Shown here: one piece after another, positions 34,586 through 42,599 of the stretch | How the letters are laid out: each line of letters starts with the position of its first letter | Numbering within the stretch: position 1 is the first letter of the stretch | Source: Candidatus Magnetocorallium paracelense | Lineage (GTDB): Bacteria > Nitrospirota > Thermodesulfovibrionia > Thermodesulfovibrionales > Magnetobacteriaceae | Length of the DNA: 59,597 nt | NCBI GenBank assembly: GCA_029001845.1 | Contig: JAREWP010000044.1 | Span: 1-59,597, forward strand | Direction of reading: 5' to 3' | Notes under the pieces: generated by a model | Databases searched by the model: none | What the model was told of the DNA's origin: nothing | Seen by the model: the letters and a program-made list of their open reading frames with translations, nothing else | Translations under genes and position numbers: made by a program

Positions 34586-34593
34586 AGTGTAAA

Positions 34594-35517
34594 ATGAAAA
34601 AAAATACGTTAATACTTTTATTTATCCTTTTAACGACACTCCATGGACACTGCGAAGAATATGAGAGAGAGATCATCGAGTCAATGATAAAAGAAAGCTC
34701 AAGGCTTTCTACCGTTGAAAGGATTCACTTATTCAGTGAATATTTTCTTGGCAGGGATTATGGTTTTAACGGCCCCCTTGGCGAAGGCCGGCTGGGAATC
34801 TATGACAAAGACCCTCTATACAGGTTCGATCTTTTTGACTGCACGACTTATATGGAAACAATAATCGCACTTTCAGGGGCAAAAAATTTTTTCGATTTTA
34901 CGGATCGGATGAATCGAATCAGGTACAAAGAGGGAGAGATATCTTTTGTCACCAGGAATCATTTTACGAGCGCCGACTGGATACCAAACAACTCGAAGGC
35001 GGGATTTGTAAGGGACATAACCGAAAAAGTGGCAGGTACGTTTCCTGTTCATTCGGCAACTGCCGTTATAGATAAAAAAAGTTGGTACGAAAAGATGAAC
35101 GATACAACGATAAGGGGCAGCGAAAGCGATAAGGAGAATCTTCTTATTGCGCTTCGTAAAGAGGGGTCTGAAATGAAGCCCGAGAGGGTATCGATTCCTT
35201 ACATTCATTTAAACACGATTTTAAACGAAAAAGGAGTGAATCTTGAAATTATAAGTAATATACCCGATGGCGCCGTTATTAATATAGTAAGGCCGAACTG
35301 GGACCTTGTCAGGTATATAGGCACTCATCTTAACATTTCGCATCAGGGCTTTGCTGTCAAAAAGAGGGGAAAACTTTTTTTCAGGCATCCCACCTCTGTA
35401 GGAGAGAAAAAAGTGATCAACGTTTTGATGGAAGATTATCTGAGGAAATTTCTTGAAAGCCCCACCATTAAAGGGATAAATGTCCTGGAAGTAAACAACA
35501 ACTCAATAAATCGATGA
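34594..35517 (+). CDS. DUF1460 N-acetylmuramoyl-L-alanine amidase-like exported protein
   Basis: This 307-residue protein has a signal peptide of about 20 residues. The DUF1460 (NlpC/P60-related cysteine amidase) fold has Cys in RFDLFDCTTYMETI and the paired His in TRNHFTSADWIPNN. The downstream conserved part contains SHQGFAVKKRG and HPTS. The family cleaves the bond between muramic acid and L-alanine in peptidoglycan fragments, in the periplasm. MITE copy A3 sits directly upstream; its 10-bp duplication includes the bases around the start codon, so the native promoter and SD may have been separated from the gene. Confidence 0.85.
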   Translation: MKKNTLILLFILLTTLHGHCEEYEREIIESMIKESSRLSTVERIHLFSEYFLGRDYGFNGPLGEGRLGIYDKDPLYRFDLFDCTTYMETIIALSGAKNFFDFTDRMNRIRYKEGEISFVTRNHFTSADWIPNNSKAGFVRDITEKVAGTFPVHSATAVIDKKSWYEKMNDTTIRGSESDKENLLIALRKEGSEMKPERVSIPYIHLNTILNEKGVNLEIISNIPDGAVINIVRPNWDLVRYIGTHLNISHQGFAVKKRGKLFFRHPTSVGEKKVINVLMEDYLRKFLESPTIKGINVLEVNNNSINR

Positions 35518-35559
35518 GTCACGCAATATTGATTGATCCCATGCCACAGCCGGTTGACC

Positions 35560-35692
35560 TAAAACAGCATTTAGCTGTCAGCTTTAAAATTGCAACCACT
35601 CACACATTATACTCATCTGCCGGGTGATGTTTATTTTTTAGCATGATCTCAGGTATTCCTTAGCTGACCACTGATAACTGACTGTTTTTTCA
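35560..35692. repeat. Palindromic repeat family C, copy 4 (divergent core)
   Basis: The ends CAGCATTTAGCTGTCAGC and CTTAGCTGACCACTGATAACTGACTG match the family C ends, but the interior differs from copies 1-3 except for short matches. It again lies between convergent genes (DUF1460 and lipA) and could terminate both. Confidence 0.7.
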
Positions 35693-35799
35693 GGGCGAAA
35701 TTTTAGGATTCTTGATCCGGACGAAAATAATTTGACACCGGCTCGTCCAAAAAAACCGTCATTTCTATGAAAACCTGTATGCTACAAAGTGATAGCCGT

Positions 35800-36657
35800 T
35801 TACTCTTTTCCTTCCAGACTTTTCCCGACCATCTCTTCTGCATTCATGGAACTTCTTACCAGCGGAGCCGATGCAACAGAGGTAAAACCCATGTCAAGGG
35901 CTCTGTTTTTAATTTTTTCAAATACATCGGGATGTATATACTCCTTTACAGGCAGGTTGTTTCTTCCGGGCCTCAAATACTGCCCGATCGTAACAAAATC
36001 ACATCCCGCTTCTCTCAGATCTTTCAGTACGACAGTTATTTCGTCTTCCCTCTCGCCCAGCCCCAACATGAAACCGGATTTTCGTTGCATTTCAGGGAAC
36101 AGTTCAGATGCCCTTTGAATTATCAGCAGAGACGTTTTGTAGTGCGCCTGAGGTCTCACGGTACGATATAGCCTGGGTACGGTTTCCATATTGTGATTAA
36201 AAACATTGGGTAAAGCGCTAAGTGCGGTTTTTAAAGCGCCTATGTCTCCCCTGAAATCGGGCGTAAGAATTTCGATCGTCGCTTTGGGCAAACGATTTCT
36301 CACGGCTTTAACGGTATTAGCGAAATGTTCGGCGCCACCGTCGGCCAGATCGTCCCGCGTCACGGAAGTAATAACCACATGATTGAGAGCCATCGATTCT
36401 GCGGCGTCCGCCACCCTTTCAGGTTCTTTACTGTCAATCGGCCCGGGTTTATCGCTTTTTACCGAGCAAAAGCCGCAATGACGGGTGCAATTATCTCCCA
36501 GGATAAGAAAGGTAGCCGTAGGTTTGGAAAAGCAGTGCCCCTTATTGGGACAACGGGCCTCTTCACACACAGTAGAAAGACCATGACGTCTCAAAAGAGA
36601 CTTCGTATTTCGAGTCCCTCCAAATGTATTTGTCTTTAACCACTCAGGAAGTCTCAT
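35800..36657 (-). CDS. lipA: Lipoyl synthase
   Basis: This 285-residue radical SAM enzyme inserts sulfur into protein-bound octanoyl groups to form lipoyl cofactors. It shows the auxiliary cluster ligands CEEARCPNKGHC (C-x4-C-x5-C), the radical SAM cluster CTRHCGFC (C-x3-C-x2-C) and the C-terminal RSS motif (VRSSMNA) whose Ser ligates the auxiliary cluster. I chose the ATG giving MRLPEWLKT, with GGAG 13 bp upstream; a GTG at 36678 would add seven residues. No lipB is nearby. The gene is convergent with DUF1460 across repeat C4. Confidence 0.94.
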   Translation of the reverse strand: MRLPEWLKTNTFGGTRNTKSLLRRHGLSTVCEEARCPNKGHCFSKPTATFLILGDNCTRHCGFCSVKSDKPGPIDSKEPERVADAAESMALNHVVITSVTRDDLADGGAEHFANTVKAVRNRLPKATIEILTPDFRGDIGALKTALSALPNVFNHNMETVPRLYRTVRPQAHYKTSLLIIQRASELFPEMQRKSGFMLGLGEREDEITVVLKDLREAGCDFVTIGQYLRPGRNNLPVKEYIHPDVFEKIKNRALDMGFTSVASAPLVRSSMNAEEMVGKSLEGKE

Positions 36658-36816
36658 AAACTTGTAAAAACTCCACACTGTGAAATTCCGGATTCTGTTT
36701 TTTCACCGCAAAAACGCAAAGTTAGCAGAGTATCATTAAATTTATTTCTCATCAATCCCCAATTCTGATAATCTACCTGGACATATGAACTATAAACATC
36801 ATCTTTCCTTAATTCC

Positions 36817-37299
36817 TCAAATATCGGCCTTATATATATCGGATACAGGAAATCTAAAACCCGGCAGCAGCTTTGACTCAATTACTCCTCCATTGCTTTC
36901 TTCAATTCTGTCATAAAACCCCCTGTCATTCAATCCATAAAAGATAGTCTCTACTCCCCTGTCGTCTAAAATATAATATTCCTTCATCTTGCCTGACTCA
37001 TATTCTTGTTTTTTAACAACAGTGTCTCTTGTTATTTCGTTTTTTCTTGAATAGGAGAGAAACTCTATACATATATCATACTATACCCTTATAAGTGCTG
37101 TCTTTGTAATCCGGCTCTACCGGGTTACTGTTCAGCACTACAGCCAGGTCAGGTTTTCTTATCACTGTTTTATCGGGGAATGCCAGCCTGATTCAGAAAC
37201 AACCTTCCCGTGCTCACAACCTTCAGCCCAAAGTTTCAATAAGTCGTTACCTGTCACTTCTTTTCCGGACTTTGTCTCTATCGTATCAGTTCCATTCAT
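36817..37299 (-). pseudogene. Uma2 family protein (putative restriction-type nuclease fold), frameshifted
   Basis: An ATG at 37299 with a strong SD (GGAGGTAAAT) begins a reading frame that is broken at about 37190 and again at about 37085. Conceptual joining gives GKEVTGNDLLKLW, VIRKPDLAVVLNSNP, IEFLSYSRKNEITRDT, KMKEYYILDDRG and KLLPGFRFPVS, the order found in Uma2 (DUF820) proteins. Both shifts look like single-base events. Uma2 proteins have a PD-(D/E)xK-like fold and unknown function. The remaining 36658-36816 and 37300-37437 hold nothing recognisable. Confidence 0.7.
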
Positions 37300-37437
37300 A
37301 TTTACCTCCAGAACTAAAGGTTTAATATTAACCGGTTCCGGTTAAGGGAAAAAAATTGATCAGTTAATCAGTTTCCCGTTGACTGTAAAAAAACCGGTAA
37401 CCTGTCAACATTAAAACATATTCTTTTTTATCCTTAC

Positions 37438-38505
37438 TCAAACATATCCCTCTATCAAGTAATCTTTGCCAACTGCTCTCATCTTACAATCCCTCAAGTC
37501 CCATGCATCGAAGATACTCCTGAAAAATTTACCTCCCACAGCGGGAAAAGACTCTCTTCCCCCAAGTATCTTTGGCGCTATAAAAAACATCACTTTATCT
37601 ACAACCCCATCTTCCATTGCATGTCCCGCAAGCGATGCCCCGCCTTCTATCATGAGTGACAGTATATTTCTTCTTCCCAATTCTTCCATAAGCAGATTCA
37701 TATTAAGAGAGTCATCGTAAAAAAAACACTCAACTCCTGTATCAGACGACTCATATACCGTTTTATTTTTGGCTTTCGTTACAAACAATGTTATGGGAGG
37801 CGTTTTAAAAATGTGAGACTCCCGTGGCGTCTCAAAATTCGGATCGATCACCACCCTTAGAGGATTTCTCTTTCCTCTAATTCTGCAAGTCAGCCTGGGA
37901 TTGTCGGCTTTAACAGTACCGATGGCCGTAAGAATCGCATCCACCTCACCCCTGGTCTTATGGACAAGCCTGCGTGCCTTTTCTCCGGTTATCCACTTTG
38001 ATTCACCTTTCGGATCTGCTATTTTCCCGTCAAGAGTCATAGCTGTTTTTAAAATGACAAATGGTTGTCTTTTAGTTATAAACTTTATAAAGGCCTCATT
38101 CAGCCTTTCCGAGTCATCTTTCAAAAGGCCTTCTTCCACATCGATACCGCTGTTGCGTAAAATTTCTATACCTCTGCCCGATACTTTGGGATTGGGGTCC
38201 CTCATTCCGATTATAACCTCCTTTACTTTTGATCTGATTATAGCATCAGTACAGGGAGGTGTCCGTTTATCTCTATGACAACAGGGCTCGAGATTTACAA
38301 ATAAAGAGGCCCCCTGCGAATCGGCGCCTGCCTTGCTTAACACAAGGGCTTCGGCATGAGGGGTACCCGATTTTCTGTGGTAGTCCTCTGCAATAACCCT
38401 GCCTTCTTTATAAAGCAGCGCGCCGACCATGGGATTGGGGCTGGTAAAACCTGCCGCTTTTCTTGCAAGTGAGATGCAGCGTCTCATCAGAAGTTCTTTA
38501 TTCAT
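37438..38505 (-). CDS. ribD: Bifunctional riboflavin deaminase/reductase
   Basis: In this 355-residue protein, residues 1-145 are the pyrimidine deaminase with zinc site HAEA and PCCHRDKRTPPC. Residues 150-350 are the NADPH-dependent reductase with ILKTAMTLDGKIA, ITGEKARRLVHKTR, IGTVKADNPRLT and MIEGGASLAG. The enzyme performs the second and third steps of riboflavin synthesis. No other rib genes are adjacent. The motifs are complete, so both activities are expected. Confidence 0.95.
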   Translation of the reverse strand: MNKELLMRRCISLARKAAGFTSPNPMVGALLYKEGRVIAEDYHRKSGTPHAEALVLSKAGADSQGASLFVNLEPCCHRDKRTPPCTDAIIRSKVKEVIIGMRDPNPKVSGRGIEILRNSGIDVEEGLLKDDSERLNEAFIKFITKRQPFVILKTAMTLDGKIADPKGESKWITGEKARRLVHKTRGEVDAILTAIGTVKADNPRLTCRIRGKRNPLRVVIDPNFETPRESHIFKTPPITLFVTKAKNKTVYESSDTGVECFFYDDSLNMNLLMEELGRRNILSLMIEGGASLAGHAMEDGVVDKVMFFIAPKILGGRESFPAVGGKFFRSIFDAWDLRDCKMRAVGKDYLIEGYV

Positions 38506-38683
38506 TTAGCAATTCAGATTTAGCCGATTAAAAATTAGCGTCCTTCGGAGGGACTCTTAAAAGGATCACAATTTTTTACTTATACCTTGAGCCTGTCGCC
38601 TTATGCCTTAAAACGTGTTTGGCGACCACTTGCCGGGTTAAGAGACAGCTTTTCTTCCCGCTCTTTGTGGCGAAAAGTTACCG

Positions 38684-39691
38684 TTACGACTTTCTCGAAG
38701 GAACAGATGAGTTTCCCAGTCTCCCTCTGATATCACCGTAAATATCCTTGAATGAGATGTTCACAAATCCCATGCAAAGAAATCCCAACAGTACATTCAT
38801 CATAATGCCTAATATAAAATATACCATCGAAAAAGCAAAGGCGTCGCTTTTTGAAATATCGAAAAGAGCAAGAGCTAAAATACAGGCATACTGAAGGTTT
38901 CCCAGAAATCCGGGCGCCGTGGGCAGACTCACCCCGATTATCGTAATAATCAGTACAACAAAGGCAGCTGTCAAAGAGAGCTCGAAATTAAAAGAAAGCA
39001 TGATAAAGTATAGAGCAAGGCCGGCGAAAAACCAGACCAGGGAAGAGAGAAAAGTGATATACAGGAGCCTGACAGGACTTCCAATTATTTTAAATCCGTC
39101 TATAAAAGCTATTAAGAAATTCTCGATTTTTTCATGGAATTTAGGGGGCAGCTTTTTTAAAAGAGGTTTTATGATCGATAAAACCAGATCGGTTTTAAAG
39201 TAAAACAGAAGTATCATAAAGAGAAGAAGAAAAAAAGATACAAATATACTATAAGCTGATTTCACTATCCAGGAAGGGAGGTCGGAACTAACAATAACAA
39301 CAAAAAACATGAACAGTATAATCAGGACGTCGAGAAGCCTTTCTATTAATATAGTAGCGATTGCAGAGCTCAGAGAAACGTTTTTCTTAATACTGATCAG
39401 ATATGGTCTGACAAATTCTCCGATCCTCATGGGTATTAATACGACTGCCATATATCCTACACAAGTAATCGGGAAAAGACTTTTTTGCTCGATTTTTTTT
39501 ATGGGAGAGAGTACAACCTCCCACCTGAGAGACCTTATAACTGATGTTAAAAGAAAAAGGAACACCGCCGGAAACAGATAAAAATACTTCACACCGGAGA
39601 GGCTTTTAATAAAATCCTCATACTCGACTCCCCTTAGAGATAGATAGATGAAAAGGGCGCTAACCAGAAGCCCGAAAACTATTTTTTTCAT
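38684..39691 (-). CDS. Lysylphosphatidylglycerol synthase TM-region / flippase-like membrane protein
   Basis: About 335 residues starting at MKKIVFGLL (ATG 39691); the longer in-frame version to 39781 would run into the upstream HDOD gene and adds only a basic tail. About eight membrane helices, with the family signatures SVIRSLRWEVVLSP, IPMRIGEFVRPYLI, ERLLDVLIILFM and SLPTAPGFLGNLQYA. This is the UPF0104/LPG_synthase_TM family, which includes MprF flippase parts and hopanoid or glycolipid handling proteins. The transported or modified lipid is unknown. It follows the HDOD gene by 16 bp. Confidence 0.85.
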   Translation of the reverse strand: MKKIVFGLLVSALFIYLSLRGVEYEDFIKSLSGVKYFYLFPAVFLFLLTSVIRSLRWEVVLSPIKKIEQKSLFPITCVGYMAVVLIPMRIGEFVRPYLISIKKNVSLSSAIATILIERLLDVLIILFMFFVVIVSSDLPSWIVKSAYSIFVSFFLLLFMILLFYFKTDLVLSIIKPLLKKLPPKFHEKIENFLIAFIDGFKIIGSPVRLLYITFLSSLVWFFAGLALYFIMLSFNFELSLTAAFVVLIITIIGVSLPTAPGFLGNLQYACILALALFDISKSDAFAFSMVYFILGIMMNVLLGFLCMGFVNISFKDIYGDIRGRLGNSSVPSRKS

Positions 39692-39707
39692 TAACCGGGG
39701 ACCTGCT

Positions 39708-40532
39708 TCATTCTGTGTCTGATTCCGTCGTTTTTTCGATTGCCTTTTGAAATGGAGCTTTCTCGATTTTCGCTTCTTCAAAAAGTTTTAATGCTTTTTC
39801 AACGGACTCGTCGTCAATAAGACCGGAAGGTCGCACTGCGGCGCGTACAATTCTCAAAGCCATTCCGTATGGTCGCAATTCCTCCGGTGCTTTCTCGATG
39901 TTGTCGCTCGCTCTGATTGCATCGACCATATTCTTGTCCAATTGCCAGTGTTCGAACATATCTGCGCTAATCAGTTCATTGGAAAGGCCGACAAAACGCC
40001 TTTCTACTTCGCTGACATCTTCGGTGTCTTTCAGCTCCTTTAGAAACTCCTTGGCGTTACCATCTCTGATAACCTCTGCAGATATGATAATTTTACCGAC
40101 ACCGTCTACAAAGGACGCAGGAACCAGTATATTCGCCATCTCCCTGTCAATTCGCGCATACCAGTGAAACATCAGGGCGCTTTGTAACTGAGAAGATTCC
40201 GCGAATTCGGTAGCCGTAATACCATAGGGGGATAAATCAATTTTAAAACTGCTCCTCACTGCGCTGGCAAGAACAAAACCTGAAACAGTGGTCATTCCGA
40301 ACAACGTAAGGGCATGAGACAATGTCTTGATTTTCCCGGCATATCCATAAAAAGGAGAGTTCGCCATTCTCAGGAGATTGGCGGTAAGCATGGGATCCTT
40401 TTCCACGACAACAACAAGGTCATTGATACCGGAGTTGGAGTCGCTGCAAATCCGTTGTATCTGAGTCACGGAATTCGGAAGAGGCGGCAGTGACTTTACT
40501 CTGTTTATTATCGATTCATTTAATTTACTCAT
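39708..40532 (-). CDS. HDOD domain signalling protein
   Basis: 274 residues from the ATG at 40532 (MSKLNESI; GGGAG 13 bp upstream). It is an HDOD domain throughout: KSLPPLPNSVTQI, LTANLLRMANSPFYG, IKTLSHALTLFGM and SFVDGVGKIIIS. HDOD proteins are HD-like domains without phosphodiesterase metal ligands and act in signal transduction or chemotaxis and stress responses. An upstream in-frame ATG at 40595 would add 21 residues, but that start codon is supplied by the end of MITE copy A4, so I reject it as the native start. Confidence 0.88.
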   Translation of the reverse strand: MSKLNESIINRVKSLPPLPNSVTQIQRICSDSNSGINDLVVVVEKDPMLTANLLRMANSPFYGYAGKIKTLSHALTLFGMTTVSGFVLASAVRSSFKIDLSPYGITATEFAESSQLQSALMFHWYARIDREMANILVPASFVDGVGKIIISAEVIRDGNAKEFLKELKDTEDVSEVERRFVGLSNELISADMFEHWQLDKNMVDAIRASDNIEKAPEELRPYGMALRIVRAAVRPSGLIDDESVEKALKLFEEAKIEKAPFQKAIEKTTESDTE

Positions 40533-40582
40533 ACTGTCGAATTTTCTCCCTGTTCGATTTAAATACGTTGAGGTTATAATAT

Positions 40583-40716
40583 CAATGTCATTCACTTAAG
40601 GAGCAAAGCACCTTCCGCCTTCACCGGCTAAACTCGAAGGCTCCGCTTCGCTGCGCCTTCTCAAACATGACCCGCTTACGTCGGAAGGTCCTTCACCCCT
40701 TAAGTGAATGGTATTG
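40583..40716 (-). mobile_element. MITE-like element family A, copy 4
   Basis: A 134-bp inverted copy flanked by GTTATAATAT (40573-40582) and GTTAAAATAT (40717-40726), a 10-bp duplication with one mismatch. Its left end supplies an ATG in frame with the HDOD gene. Confidence 0.9.
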
Positions 40717-40900
40717 GTTAAAATATTTAAATTCTCATCAAGTTGAGGTACTCAATATTTTCATAATATAAGAGTCCCTTTGAGAGGAGAAATATGAATA
40801 TGTCAGACCTCAGCCTATTGAGAGCTTATCACAATATAACATAAATTGAGAAAACTTGGCTATTACTTATTCTCTGCCCTCTCTGCTTAGTCTACTGCTT

Positions 40901-41034
40901 CAATGTCATTAACTTAAGGAGCAAAGCAACTACAGCCTTCATTAGCGAAACTCGAAGGCTCCGCTTTGCTGCGCCTTATCAAACATGACCCGCTTCCGTA
41001 GGAAGTCGCTTCACCACTTAAGTTAATGGTACTG
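40901..41034 (-). mobile_element. MITE-like element family A, copy 5 (most divergent)
   Basis: A 134-bp inverted copy with more substitutions than the others (for example CTACAGCCTTCATTAGCG), so it is probably the oldest. It is flanked by TCTACTGCTT (40891-40900) and CCTACTGCTT (41035-41044), a 10-bp duplication with one mismatch. Between A4 and A5, at 40717-40900, I see only a 16-codon ORF at 40794-40844 (see rejected items). Confidence 0.88.
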
Positions 41035-41068
41035 CCTACTGCTTAGAATTGTCTTTAAATGGCGGCAG

Positions 41069-41224
41069 CTAAAATTCGGGATATTTTAGGCGGGGTTTTG
41101 TTCCGAACTCAAGAAGAAAACTATCAGGTCTTTGTATCACAATTTTTCCGGGGCCGGCGGATATTTCGTTAGAAGCCGTAATCGCCATTGCAGTGGCCTT
41201 ACCCGTATTTTTTAGATATTCAAG
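41069..41224 (-). pseudogene. Short open fragment, 3' part of an unrecognised gene
   Basis: A minus-strand frame of about 51 codons has no start codon and begins just after a stop. It reads EYLKNTGKATAMAITASNE, then PGKIVIQRPD and EFGTKPRLKYPEF to the stop at 41069. The coding-like composition suggests the tail of a lost gene, but I cannot assign a family. It sits beside the MITE copy A5, upstream of arsC. Confidence 0.3.
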
Positions 41225-41258
41225 TTACTTTTTGCGACAGTGAGCCGTGAAACGAGTT

Positions 41259-41687
41259 TTAGCCGATCTCCTTCACCCATTCCTCGATTTTGTGTTTTAT
41301 TTCGTCTCTAATAACTCTTATTTTGGCAAGCTTTTCATCACCCGCCCCCTTAACTGCAGAAGGATCGTTGAAGCTCCAGTGAATTCTCTGCGTAATTCCC
41401 GGAAAAAGAGGACAACGTTCAGCGCTTGTTTCGTCACATACGGTGATGACATAATGAAAGGTTTTACCCTCTTTAAACATATCGAATACGCTTTTGGTGT
41501 CATTACCGGAGATATCTATCCCGATCTCTTTCATTACTTCTACGACATTGGAATTAAGAACGCCCGGTTCCAGCCCGGCGCTCTGAGCCACGAATTTGTC
41601 TCCGGCAACATGATTTAAAAAAGCCTCTGACATCTGGCTCCTTGCACTATTATGAATACAAACGAACAAAACGGAAATCTTTTTCAT
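41259..41687 (-). CDS. arsC: Arsenate reductase, thioredoxin-coupled LMW-PTP type
   Basis: This 142-residue protein begins MKKISVLFVCIHNSARSQM, with the P-loop C-I-H-N-S-A-R (C-x5-R). It retains the second redox pair TVCDETSAERCP and GLEPGVLN. These are the features of thioredoxin-linked arsenate reductases of the low-molecular-weight phosphatase family. It would reduce arsenate to arsenite in the cytoplasm. No arsB, acr3, arsR or arsM is next to it. The ATG is preceded by AAAGGAGGCT, a strong SD. No arsR-like operator is apparent. Confidence 0.93.
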   Translation of the reverse strand: MKKISVLFVCIHNSARSQMSEAFLNHVAGDKFVAQSAGLEPGVLNSNVVEVMKEIGIDISGNDTKSVFDMFKEGKTFHYVITVCDETSAERCPLFPGITQRIHWSFNDPSAVKGAGDEKLAKIRVIRDEIKHKIEEWVKEIG

Positions 41688-41734
41688 ACATAGCCTCCTT
41701 TAAATTAGCTTCTCTCAGAGAGATTCTTAAAATA

Positions 41735-41756
41735 TAGCCGCAGGCTTCAGCTTGCG
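41735..41756. repeat. Small repeat E, copy 1, within a 310-bp gap
   Basis: TAGCCGCAGGCTTCAGCTTGCG recurs in inverted and slightly different form at 48365-48386. This palindrome-like GC-rich unit is a common type of interspersed repeat. The remainder of 41688-41998 holds no gene that I can support. Confidence 0.5.
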
Positions 41757-41998
41757 CCCGGGGTTAGGCGGACAAACGATTTGTGTAGGCTAAAAACTAA
41801 CAGATAAAACAAGATTTATCGAATAAATGTAAGCCATCTATCGGAGAGTTCATCTAAAGTGAATGATTTGTTGCTTCAATCTACGCCCTTAAGCTTACTT
41901 GCCTGAGTAATAATGAGATTAAATATTATGAGCTATAGATTGTTACAGGAATATAGACAGAGTGTTACATTTCGATGAATAAAAAAGAGACAGAAAGA

Positions 41999-42427
41999 CT
42001 AACTGCCTTTTTCTTTACTCTTCCACTCCTTTATCGCCTCAAAAAGAGCTCCAAAAAACTCGGCTTCGGAAATCGGCTTGCCTACAAAGCGGTTTACCTT
42101 CAGACCTTTTAGTTGCTCCAGGTAATGTCTCTCGTTAACGGCTGACATTACCAGCACAGGAGTATCCGGAGAGAGAGCTCGTATTTCAGTAATCATTTCA
42201 ACGCCGTTCATTTCAGGCATGACAATATCGGTTATCACTATATCGGGTTTGTGCGCCTTAAAAGCTTCCAGCCCGTCAATGCCGTTATCTGCCAAAAAGA
42301 CTTCATTAAATCTCCTTTTGAGCATCTCCAGCATTCCCATGGATATGACTACCTCATCGTCTACAAAGAGGGCGTTAAGATCTTTGTAACGCATACTCAT
42401 TATTGTTTCATGATTGCTTACATCCAT
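41999..42427 (-). CDS. Single-domain response regulator
   Basis: This 142-residue protein is a receiver domain with no output domain. It shows the acidic pair in NALFVDDEVV, the phospho-acceptor in IVITDIVMPEMNG (Asp about 62), the Ser switch in VLVMSAVNE and Lys in FVGKPISE. The short C-terminal tail is basic (EWKSKEKGS). Possible kinases in the window are those at 1857 and 4346; there is no evidence for pairing. MITE copy A6 lies between it and the Hsp70-DUF3731 gene. Confidence 0.9.
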   Translation of the reverse strand: MDVSNHETIMSMRYKDLNALFVDDEVVISMGMLEMLKRRFNEVFLADNGIDGLEAFKAHKPDIVITDIVMPEMNGVEMITEIRALSPDTPVLVMSAVNERHYLEQLKGLKVNRFVGKPISEAEFFGALFEAIKEWKSKEKGS

Positions 42428-42461
42428 ATTGTGTCCGTTCCTTCCTTCTTAAAGTTCAAAT

Positions 42462-42595
42462 CAATACCATTAACTTAAGGGGTGAAGCACCTTCCGACGG
42501 AAGCGGGTCATGTTTGAAAAGGCGCAGCGAAGCGGAGCCTTCGAGTTTAGCCGATGAAGACGGATGGTGCTTTGCTCCTTAAGTGAATGTCATTG
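42462..42595 (+). mobile_element. MITE-like element family A, copy 6
   Basis: A 134-bp copy in the A1 orientation, flanked by AAGTTCAAAT (42452-42461) and TGGTTCAAAT (42596-42605), a 10-bp duplication with two mismatches at its outer end. The right duplication overlaps the stop codon of the Hsp70-DUF3731 gene (42600-42602). Confidence 0.85.
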
Positions 42596-42599
42596 TGGT

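Noticed and set aside
40595-40716. MITE start codon as true start of the HDOD gene
   Set aside because: The extra 21 residues are derived from the MITE end and its flank; the family begins at KLNESI.
40794-40844. 16-codon open frame with a good SD
   Set aside because: AGAGGAG SD and ATG are attractive, but the product is too short and lies between two MITEs; no independent support.
6841-42595. Family A repeats as a CRISPR array
   Set aside because: Copies are kilobases apart, palindromic, 134 bp long and have target duplications; there are no spacers.
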